Source of the DNA: Campylobacteraceae bacterium
GTDB lineage: Bacteria > Campylobacterota > Campylobacteria > Campylobacterales > Sulfurovaceae
Direction: 5' to 3'
DNA: 14,169 bases
Assembly (NCBI GenBank): GCA_027066355.1
Contig: JAMONW010000080.1
Coordinates: 1-14,169, forward strand
Made by a program: the position numbers and the translations under genes
Notes under the pieces: generated by a model
The model's input: only the letters and a program-made list of their open reading frames with translations
Database searches by the model: none
What the model was told of the DNA's origin: nothing
Part shown: piece after piece, positions 1-5,727 of the stretch
How positions within the stretch are numbered: position 1 is the first letter of the stretch
How the letters are laid out: the number at the start of each line of letters is the position of its first letter

Positions 1-1
1 A

Positions 2-376
2 CTAATGGTTTTAAAAGAGATGATAGATGAGATGCAAGTAAATAGAGAAAATATGAAAAGAGCTTGTAGAGTAGGGCATTTAAGCGCAACAGATTTAGCA
101 GACTATATGGTAAAAAATCTTAATATGCCTTTTCGAGATGCTTATCATTTAGTTGGAGATATTGTAAATCAAGCAGAAAAACTTGGTAAAGATATAAGCG
201 AATTAACTTATGAAGAGCTAAATAGTATAGATAGTCGCTTCAAAGAGGATGCAATAGATGTTTTAAATATAAGAAACTCTATGAATGCAAGAGATAGCTT
301 TGGTGGCACTGCAACTAAAAGAGCAAAAGAGCAAATTAAAATTTTAGAACAGTGGCTTAGTGATATAGAGGTTTAA
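2..376 (+). CDS. argH: argininosuccinate lyase, C-terminal part (partial)
   Basis: This is the last 124 codons of a gene entering from the left edge; frame 2 is open from the first base to TAA at 374-376. The product resembles the C-terminal helical region of argininosuccinate lyase, which cleaves argininosuccinate to arginine and fumarate in the cytoplasm. Recognisable family features are the helix beginning LKEMIDEMQVNRENM, the ATDLADYMV segment, the AYHLVG segment typical of the fumarase/aspartase superfamily C-domain, and the end with GGTA and a helix of the KEQIKILEQWL type. The catalytic serine loop lies upstream of the window and cannot be checked. The ATG at 5 is an internal methionine, not a start. 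The gene converges on napD, with 258 bp between the two stops. Confidence 0.85.
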   Translation, partial: LMVLKEMIDEMQVNRENMKRACRVGHLSATDLADYMVKNLNMPFRDAYHLVGDIVNQAEKLGKDISELTYEELNSIDSRFKEDAIDVLNIRNSMNARDSFGGTATKRAKEQIKILEQWLSDIEV

Positions 377-537
377 CCCTATATTTAATCGCCACATCTA
401 TTGTGCCATTAAACAGAGAATTTTATATCAATTCTAATACTTTTTTAATATAGTTCTATATCTTTTATTTTGAATAATTTTGGAATCTTATTATAATTGT
501 TTATATGTTTAGTAGTATTTTATGGAATAAAAACTAG

Positions 538-558
538 ACCCCAAAATAAATTTAGGGT
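538..558 (-). terminator. possible terminator hairpin, 3' of nap operon
   Basis: An ACCC/GGGT stem extends through one C-A mismatch to AAA/TTT around an A-rich loop. Read on the minus strand it is followed by CTAGTTTTTATT, a modest T-run, so it could end the nap transcript about 80 nt past the napD stop. The stem is short and imperfect. The rest of the 377-634 gap is AT-rich, and I see nothing else convincing in it. Confidence 0.3.
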
Positions 559-634
559 AACGAAATATTGATTTTTTTCTATTTTTGTTATAAACCCTTA
601 ATTTAATGGCATTTATAGTGATTTTAGATGTGCA

Positions 635-985
635 TTAAATATCTTTTTTCTTTAAATCGCCTTTATAAACTATATCTTCAGCTCTTAAATTATCTTGATT
701 TAACCATTTTGTAGGTTCTGTTTTTTCTAAATTTTTAATCTCTTCATCTAGCATATCTTCTTGGTAAGTCATCATCATATCAGCAGCAATTATGTATGGG
801 GCAGCTTGAATTTGTTTTAGTTTTTCTATCTCTTCTCCTACATCTTCGCCCTCAATAGTTACAATAATTTTACCTTTTTCTTTATCGCCAAAGTGAAAAT
901 CACAAATTTCACTATTTTCGCACCACTCTTGCACTTTATCATAATGCTCTTGTTTGCACTGAACTACTATACTTGAAATATTCAT
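635..985 (-). CDS. napD: NapD, NapA maturation chaperone
   Basis: The 116-residue product starts with MNISSIVVQC, the first beta strand typical of the small ferredoxin-like-fold NapD chaperones. Known family role: NapD binds the Tat signal peptide of apo-NapA in the cytoplasm and delays export until the molybdenum cofactor is inserted. The segment with AAPYIIAADMMMTYQED matches the second conserved block of the family. The C-terminal 40 or so residues are charged and longer than in enterobacterial NapD, as is usual in Campylobacterota. The ATG has a good ribosome-binding site, AAGGAG, about 5 nt upstream. It is the last gene of the nap operon, 53 bp after napL. Confidence 0.88.
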   Translation of the reverse strand: MNISSIVVQCKQEHYDKVQEWCENSEICDFHFGDKEKGKIIVTIEGEDVGEEIEKLKQIQAAPYIIAADMMMTYQEDMLDEEIKNLEKTEPTKWLNQDNLRAEDIVYKGDLKKKDI

Positions 986-1038
986 TTTTACTCCTTAAAA
1001 TTTTTTCATTATGCTTTTAGCTTTTTGTGTTGCAAAAA

Positions 1039-1992
1039 CTATTTAAGTTTCCACATTATAACAATATTATCATTACTTGCGCTAAATATTGTATTATCAT
1101 CTTTATAAATAATTCTATTTAAGGTGCTTTTTTGCCCAATTAATTTATATTTTAAACTTTTTGTAAATAGATTATAAATATAAATATTATTTGCTTCATC
1201 TAATGCAAAAGCCCCAAGTGAACCATCTGGACTTAATGCAGTTGCATATACAAAAAACTTACCTTGAATATAATCACCTTTTTTTGTATTTATGTCATAC
1301 CAAGATGCTCTTCTATCTTTTCCAGCACAAGAAACGATATTAGCTTTTATATCAACATCAAATATGTTATCTACATTTAATCCGCTAAGTTTAGTAACTA
1401 TATCACCACTAAGTGGCTTTAAAACAGTAATCTCTCCACTCTCACAAGCAAATGTAGCTAAATCTCTTTTTTTATTTAAAGCAAAATGTGAAAATTTAGA
1501 TTCAGAGAGTTGTTTTCTGTAAATAATTTTTTTATCTTTTAAGTTATATAAGGCTACTTCATTACTCAAAAAGCCAAGTAATATATTATTATCATCAATA
1601 AATTTAGCTTCTACAATTGCATATCTGTTTTTTTCTGTAAATATATCAATAGTTTTATTATTTTCGTTTATTCTTAAATCGCTATATCCACCAATTCCAC
1701 TATCACTAAGCATTAAATATTTTCCATTGTAGTAATCAACACAAGATATACTTGCATTAATTGTATCACCCATAAAATCTTTTATTTTAGGAATTTTGAT
1801 AATTTTTGTAAAATTTTTATCTTTATAGTTGTATATTTGAACTTCACTTGCAGTTGTTCCAATTACAATTTCATTCTCTTTACCAAGTGCTAAATCTTTT
1901 ACAACAAAATTTGTATCAATTTTCAAAAAAGGTTTAATATCTTGAGCATATATTAAGTTAATAAATAAAGCTACATATAGTATATATTTCAA
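1039..1992 (-). CDS. napL: NapL, periplasmic beta-propeller protein of the Nap system
   Basis: The 317-residue product has a hydrophobic N-terminal signal (about residues 2-16, likely cleavage after IYA before QDI). The remainder is built of degenerate WD40/YVTN-like beta-propeller blades, for example SPDGSLGAFALDEANNIYIYNL and the ending SASNDNIVIMWKLK. This fits NapL, a periplasmic accessory protein found in Campylobacterota nap operons; its exact role is not established, though it has been linked to NapA maturation or activity. The start codon is TTG at 1992-1990, not ATG. It is chosen because AAAGGA lies about 6 nt upstream, the signal peptide begins right there, and the start overlaps the preceding TGA stop as TTGA. 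That arrangement suggests translational coupling. It lies between the small acidic ORF and napD. Confidence 0.85.
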   Translation of the reverse strand: MKYILYVALFINLIYAQDIKPFLKIDTNFVVKDLALGKENEIVIGTTASEVQIYNYKDKNFTKIIKIPKIKDFMGDTINASISCVDYYNGKYLMLSDSGIGGYSDLRINENNKTIDIFTEKNRYAIVEAKFIDDNNILLGFLSNEVALYNLKDKKIIYRKQLSESKFSHFALNKKRDLATFACESGEITVLKPLSGDIVTKLSGLNVDNIFDVDIKANIVSCAGKDRRASWYDINTKKGDYIQGKFFVYATALSPDGSLGAFALDEANNIYIYNLFTKSLKYKLIGQKSTLNRIIYKDDNTIFSASNDNIVIMWKLK

Positions 1993-2363
1993 CTTATATC
2001 CTTTAAAATATTTTCTGCAATTTCAACTATTTTAGTTGCTAATTCATCTTCACTTAGATCACTTTTAATACCATATAAATCCTCTTCTGAACCTAAGAAA
2101 TTTTCAATAAAATCAACACCGTTATCAAGTGTTAAGTAGAGCTTTTTTAAACCATCTTCTGTAAGTATATTTGATAATCTCTCTGTAATATAGACTAAGT
2201 AGTTATAATCTTGAGGGTCAAAAACATCTAACTCTTCATCATCTATATCAGCATAATTTTCATCTACAACAACAAAGTATCTAAGTTCATCTAAATCTTT
2301 ATCTATTTCATCTAATTTTGAGTAAATATTAGGATAATTTTTTTCTATATCTATTTTTAACAT
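1989..2363 (-). CDS. small acidic protein of unknown function in nap operon
   Basis: The 124-residue product is strongly acidic, with about 34 Asp/Glu against 11 Lys/Arg, including a run YADIDDEELDVFDPQDY near residues 38-52. It looks soluble: no signal peptide, no membrane segment, no cysteines, so no metal cluster or haem. I do not recognise a family. The start is the ATG at 2363, because AGGAG sits about 5 nt upstream and overlaps the napF stop codon. A longer in-frame version beginning at 2408 would overlap napF by 37 bp and lacks that support. Its TGA stop overlaps the TTG start of napL. Position and coupling suggest a cytoplasmic accessory or assembly role in nitrate reductase biogenesis, but that is inference from context only. 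Confidence 0.8.
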   Translation of the reverse strand: MLKIDIEKNYPNIYSKLDEIDKDLDELRYFVVVDENYADIDDEELDVFDPQDYNYLVYITERLSNILTEDGLKKLYLTLDNGVDFIENFLGSEEDLYGIKSDLSEDELATKIVEIAENILKDIS

Positions 2364-2371
2364 TTTAACTC

Positions 2372-2872
2372 CTATTTTATTGTGTATTCTATAGCATTTG
2401 TAGGGCATCTACCAATACAAAAACCACAACTTGTGCATCTATCCATATCTATAATTGGCTCAAACATACCTTTAAAAAGAATAGCATCATCTAAGCATGG
2501 TTCTTTGCATGAGAAGCAGATACTACCATTATGCGACATACATTTCTCTTTGTTGATTATAATTATAGCATTAATTTTATCTTTTTTATCTTCAATATTT
2601 AAAACATTTGTTTCGCAAACATTAGCACACTCTTGACAAAAGGTGCATCCACTATTTGTAAAATTTAGTATTGGTGTTCCTTTTGCTTCAATGATAATAA
2701 TATCTTCATCACAAGCACTGGCACACGCTTTGCTTTCGCAATTTATACACTCTTTATCAAAAATATCTATATCTTTATAGTATGGTGGTCTTAGGTATAG
2801 TGATATTTTTTTCTCTTTTGCTTCACTAATAGGCGAAGCAAGAGTTTTAAAAAACTCTCTTCTACTCGCCAC
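2372..2872 (-). CDS. napF: NapF, cytoplasmic ferredoxin-type protein
   Basis: The 166-residue product is about the length of E. coli NapF and has four cysteine clusters for [4Fe-4S] binding: CINCESKACASAC, CTFCQECANVC, a spread third set (CMSHNGSICFSCKEPC) and CTSCGFCIGRCP near the C-terminus. In known systems NapF stays in the cytoplasm and interacts with NapA before export. The N-terminal SRREFFK looks twin-arginine-like, but no hydrophobic stretch follows, so export is unlikely. The start is GTG at 2872-2870, sharing one base with the napB TAG stop (TAGTG). AAGGTG lies about 8 nt upstream. This tight junction implies coupling to napB. Confidence 0.9.
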   Translation of the reverse strand: MASRREFFKTLASPISEAKEKKISLYLRPPYYKDIDIFDKECINCESKACASACDEDIIIIEAKGTPILNFTNSGCTFCQECANVCETNVLNIEDKKDKINAIIIINKEKCMSHNGSICFSCKEPCLDDAILFKGMFEPIIDMDRCTSCGFCIGRCPTNAIEYTIK

Positions 2873-3771
2873 TATTTAACACCTTGATCAATTACATCAA
2901 CTAAATTAGATTTCTCTTTTAATTTTTTATCTGTAAAGTCTGGTTTAAAGTTATTTTTAACAAGTGGTTTTACATTTGCTTGAGGAACATGACATTGAGA
3001 ACAGTTATATCTTCCTGCATACAATTTTTTAAGTTTCTTTTGAACAACTTTTACATCACTTGTATTTTTAATAATTTTACCATTTTTTTCAATAGCGCCA
3101 TCTTTAGCAATTTTGGTATTTGGTCTATAATCCATAAAGTGTGAAGGTGGAATAGGTGTTGCACCAACTGCTTTTGCTTTATCTGGCATATGACAACCCA
3201 AACAAGCATTTCTTTTGATTGTAATTGGTAATAATCCATCTACACTGTGTGGAATTAGTGGAGGAGCATTTACATAACTTCTCTCTATTCTTTGTGCAGA
3301 ACCAGGTGCTGGAGCATCAAATTTTACTTCAGGTGGTGCTACTTTGCTATCATCTAAAGATGCTTTTCTTAAGCCAAGTTCAGTTGCATCAACTGGTTTT
3401 TTTAAATCTGGTGCTTTATACTGCCCATCATTGCTTAGCTCTTTAACACCCTCTTTTTTTGCTGGAGCTTTTGCTGCAGGAGAAGCTTTTGCACCGCTTT
3501 TAATCATATTGGCAATATCTTCAATATCTTTATCACTAAGTGATGCAACTTGCCCTTTCATCAAACCTTTTTGTGCGCCTCCATAAGTTCCAGCTTTGTA
3601 ACCTTTTAGAGCTTTGATTATATCTTCTTTGCTCATATCTTTTACAACCTTTGAAACTCCAAGTGCTTTTTTTTCAAAACTAGCACCGTGGCAACCAACA
3701 CATGCTGATACACTTGCAGCATATATTGCACCACTTGCAATGATTGAACCAATCAGTAATTTTTTAATCAT
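2872..3771 (-). CDS. napB: NapB with N-terminal cytochrome c553-like fusion (three haem motifs)
   Basis: The 299-residue product is about twice the length of ordinary NapB. Residues 1-18 form a signal peptide. Residues about 19-93 form a class I cytochrome c: CVGCH at 24-28, and a region with GGAQKGLMKGQVASLSD whose Met71 is the likely axial ligand, followed by a C-terminal helix. A Lys/Ala/Pro-rich linker (about 94-125) leads to a canonical NapB domain with IERSYVNAPPLIPHS, CLGCH at 190-194 and CSQCH at 257-261; His175 and His211 are candidate distal ligands. NapB passes electrons to NapA in the periplasm. The extra haem domain may be a built-in electron donor or wire from NapGH or another quinol oxidase (inference). 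The ATG has AAGGAG about 6 nt upstream. It is followed directly by napF and preceded by the repeat-bearing gap after napH. Confidence 0.93.
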   Translation of the reverse strand: MIKKLLIGSIIASGAIYAASVSACVGCHGASFEKKALGVSKVVKDMSKEDIIKALKGYKAGTYGGAQKGLMKGQVASLSDKDIEDIANMIKSGAKASPAAKAPAKKEGVKELSNDGQYKAPDLKKPVDATELGLRKASLDDSKVAPPEVKFDAPAPGSAQRIERSYVNAPPLIPHSVDGLLPITIKRNACLGCHMPDKAKAVGATPIPPSHFMDYRPNTKIAKDGAIEKNGKIIKNTSDVKVVQKKLKKLYAGRYNCSQCHVPQANVKPLVKNNFKPDFTDKKLKEKSNLVDVIDQGVK

Positions 3772-3783
3772 TTTGACTCCTTC

Positions 3784-3984
3784 TTTTTTTTATTAGGACG
3801 GTAAAGGAGCAAAGCCCCTTTACCTACGCTAACGCTGAGTTCTCTTCAGCAGAGGCCTCTCGCGCCTTGCGCTTTTGAGTTCTTTGAACTCTTTTTTTAT
3901 TAGGACAGCAAAGGAGCAAAGCCCCTAAGCTTGGCTAACGCTGAGTTCTCTTTGGCAGAGGACTCTCTCGCTTTGTGTTTTTGA
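3784..3984. repeat. two tandem copies of a ~107-bp structured intergenic repeat
   Basis: Copy 1 runs from about 3784 to 3878 and copy 2 from about 3892 to 3984, with a period of 107 bp. Both begin with a T-run and TATTAGGAC, share AAAGGAGCAAAGCCCC and CTAACGCTGAGTTCTCT, and end near TTTTGA. The copies are roughly 80% identical by eye. G+C is about one half, clearly above the surrounding genes. Each copy has a hairpin around the loop AAA (3800-3824 and 3907-3931). Two of its outer pairs differ compensatorily between copies: G-C becomes A-T and T-A becomes C-G. Further stems are GCTGA/TCAGC and GCGC/GCGC in copy 1, and a perfect GAGTTC-TTT-GAACTC (3877-3891) lies between the copies. No reading frame with a start and ribosome-binding site crosses it. 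It separates napH from napB. It could be a REP/MITE-like element or a structured RNA. Confidence 0.85.
3877..3898 (+). terminator. hairpin plus T-run between repeat copies
   Basis: GAGTTCTTTGAACTC is a perfect 6-bp stem with a 3-nt loop, followed directly by seven T on the plus strand. That is the form of an intrinsic terminator reading left to right, antisense to nap. No plus-strand gene lies upstream, so it would act only on an antisense or repeat-encoded RNA. On the minus strand the hairpin is preceded by A's and is not followed by T's. It may simply be part of the repeat. Confidence 0.35.
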
Positions 3985-3993
3985 CTTATCTGT

Positions 3994-4013
3994 AAAAAAG
4001 CTCTAAGCTTTTT
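3994..4013 (-). terminator. terminator-like hairpin at the napH stop codon
   Basis: On the minus strand the sequence AAAAAGCT-TAG-AGCTTTTT forms a perfect 8-bp stem with a 3-nt loop and ends in a run of six T. The hairpin begins inside the napH TAA stop. The stem is A/T-rich and therefore weak. It may cause partial termination, or protect a 3' end, between napAGH and napB onwards rather than end the operon. Confidence 0.45.
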
Positions 4014-4866
4014 AGCTCTTAGCTTTTTCCTTCTTTATATATTTGCCAATGCTAAAGCCAAGGGCATCATCATCGCAAACATCTATACATCTACCACAAT
4101 TGGTGCATTCAATATCATTTACAGTTATTGAGTCTTTTCCTATCATATGTAATACTTGACTCTCAGGACAAACCTCTTTACACTTCATACAAAGTGTGCA
4201 GTTTTCGCTTGTATGTTTAACTCTAAGTAGAGAGAACTTACCAATTAATGAATAAGTTCCACCAACTGGACAAATATGTCCACACCAACCATTTTTAACA
4301 ACAAAAAGATCAAATAAGAATATAACCAATACAAAGCCAAGCCCTGCACCAAGTGCAACAACTGTTGTATTGTTTATAATATTAATTCCATAAATGATAT
4401 TTCTGTTTAGTATTGTTATTGGATTAATCACTTCAAATGCTGCTAAACCAGTAATTGCTGAAACAATTAAAGCAATGACTATTGTATAGTAACGAATGTT
4501 TCTACTAATCCAAACCTTTCTCTCTATTTTATCTATATATAGTTTTCGTCTAAGCCAAGCTGCCAAATCTGTAACCATATTTATAGGACAAACCCAACTA
4601 CAAAATGCACGACCACCAATTAAACCATAAAAAATTGAGATAATTAATGCTCCAATTAGAACATTTACTCCTACAACTGCACCAGCTGCCAACATCTGAA
4701 GTAGAGCAAAAGGATCGCTTAGTGGAATTTTGCTAAATATAGTGGAGGTCGATAAGTTACCTTGTAGTATCTTCCAACCCCACACATTTGCAGCAAAATA
4801 TAAAAACATTATAGTTAGTTGAGATACTCTTCTAAGAATTAGATATTTGATATTTGAAAATTTCAT
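4012..4866 (-). CDS. napH: NapH, membrane quinol dehydrogenase iron-sulfur protein
   Basis: The 284-residue polytopic membrane protein has hydrophobic segments near residues 14-34, 55-83, 124-144 and 166-190. The paired CxxxCP motifs characteristic of the NapH/NosR/RdxA membrane ferredoxin family are at Cys89/Cys93 and Cys195/Cys199. A cytoplasmic C-terminal part carries two [4Fe-4S] motifs, CTLCMKCKEVCP (223-234) and CTNCGRCIDVC (254-264). With NapG it is known to take electrons from the quinol pool and pass them towards NapB/NapA; in Campylobacterota this replaces the tetrahaem NapC, which is absent here. The ATG follows the napG stop by 1 nt, with GGAG about 8 nt upstream, so it is coupled to napG. 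A 240-bp gap separates it from napB. Confidence 0.93.
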   Translation of the reverse strand: MKFSNIKYLILRRVSQLTIMFLYFAANVWGWKILQGNLSTSTIFSKIPLSDPFALLQMLAAGAVVGVNVLIGALIISIFYGLIGGRAFCSWVCPINMVTDLAAWLRRKLYIDKIERKVWISRNIRYYTIVIALIVSAITGLAAFEVINPITILNRNIIYGINIINNTTVVALGAGLGFVLVIFLFDLFVVKNGWCGHICPVGGTYSLIGKFSLLRVKHTSENCTLCMKCKEVCPESQVLHMIGKDSITVNDIECTNCGRCIDVCDDDALGFSIGKYIKKEKAKS

Positions 4867-4867
4867 C

Positions 4868-5713
4868 TTAATACTCCAATCCTTTATTTAAGTAATCAAC
4901 TGGAGTTTTACTACTTCTTTCATCTTCTGTTTTAATATCAGATGCTTTTCTGTCTTTAACTCTTTGTTGATCTTTTTTATCCCAACCACGAACATAATGA
5001 TCACCTGGCTTACCTTGTGCTACTTCTCTTGGTAGAACAAAAATAGCTGGTTTTTCAGTTACACATGCCTTTTCACAAAGCCCACAACCTGTGCATACAT
5101 CTGGGTTAATAACAGGCTCTAAAAATGCATGTTTTCCAGTTCTGCTATTTCTATTGTATTGTAACTTTATAGCCTCATCTAAAAGTGGACAAGCACGATA
5201 ACATGCATCGCACTGTAACCCCCAAAATGCGATACAAGAGTGAACATCTACAACTGCTACTCCCATATCCATCATTTTAAAATCAAGTTTTTTAGTTTTT
5301 GGGTTTGTTACTTTATTTATATCTAAAGCTCCAGATGGGCAGACAGGAACACAAGGTATGTCATCACACATAAAACATGGCACATCTCTAGGGGTAAAAA
5401 AAGGTGTTCCAATAGTTACACTATCGTTAGCTTTTGCCATCTTTAGTGTTCCTTTTTTTTGGTTACCCTCTTTATCCCTATTTTGTGGTCTGTTTACACA
5501 AGCCTCAGCACAAAGCCCACACTTTATACAGGTTTTAATAAAATCTGCTTCGCCTAGAGCTGCAGGAGGTCTAAGTGTAAGTGGGCTACTTTTTGCTTTT
5601 TGTGCATAACCTGCTAAAAGCAAAGTCCCCATAGCACCAAGACCAACATTATGTGCAATATTAGTAAAGAAGCGTCTTCTGCTACTAATTTCTACCTTTT
5701 TTTTATCTGCCAT
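4868..5713 (-). CDS. napG: NapG, periplasmic ferredoxin-type quinol dehydrogenase subunit
   Basis: The 281-residue product starts with a Tat signal (SRRRFF at about 11-16, then a hydrophobic stretch to about residue 37), so it is exported folded to the periplasmic face. Four [4Fe-4S] motifs follow: CIKCGLCAEAC from Cys62, CFMCDDIPCVPVC, CIAFWGLQCDACYRAC and CTGCGLCEKAC. The LTLRPPAALGEADFIKTC block is typical of NapG/MauM ferredoxins. The known role is electron transfer between NapH and the NapB/NapA complex. Its ATG lies 14 bp after the napA stop, with AAGG about 7 nt upstream. The C-terminal tail after about residue 230 is hydrophilic, as in relatives. Confidence 0.93.
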   Translation of the reverse strand: MADKKKVEISSRRRFFTNIAHNVGLGAMGTLLLAGYAQKAKSSPLTLRPPAALGEADFIKTCIKCGLCAEACVNRPQNRDKEGNQKKGTLKMAKANDSVTIGTPFFTPRDVPCFMCDDIPCVPVCPSGALDINKVTNPKTKKLDFKMMDMGVAVVDVHSCIAFWGLQCDACYRACPLLDEAIKLQYNRNSRTGKHAFLEPVINPDVCTGCGLCEKACVTEKPAIFVLPREVAQGKPGDHYVRGWDKKDQQRVKDRKASDIKTEDERSSKTPVDYLNKGLEY

Positions 5714-5727
5714 TTTCTTGCCTTAAC

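Noticed and set aside
2364..2408. Longer start for the acidic ORF, overlapping napF by 37 bp
   Set aside because: No ribosome-binding site there; the ATG at 2363 has AGGAG at ideal spacing.
2807..2872. Tat signal peptide on NapF (SRREFFK)
   Set aside because: No hydrophobic segment follows the arginines, and NapF of known systems is cytoplasmic.
3225..3586. Plus-strand open frames within napB
   Set aside because: Antisense of the cytochrome gene; no ribosome-binding site and no recognisable domain.
3784..3984. CRISPR array in the napH-napB gap
   Set aside because: Only two long imperfect units back to back, no short repeats with unique spacers, no cas genes nearby.
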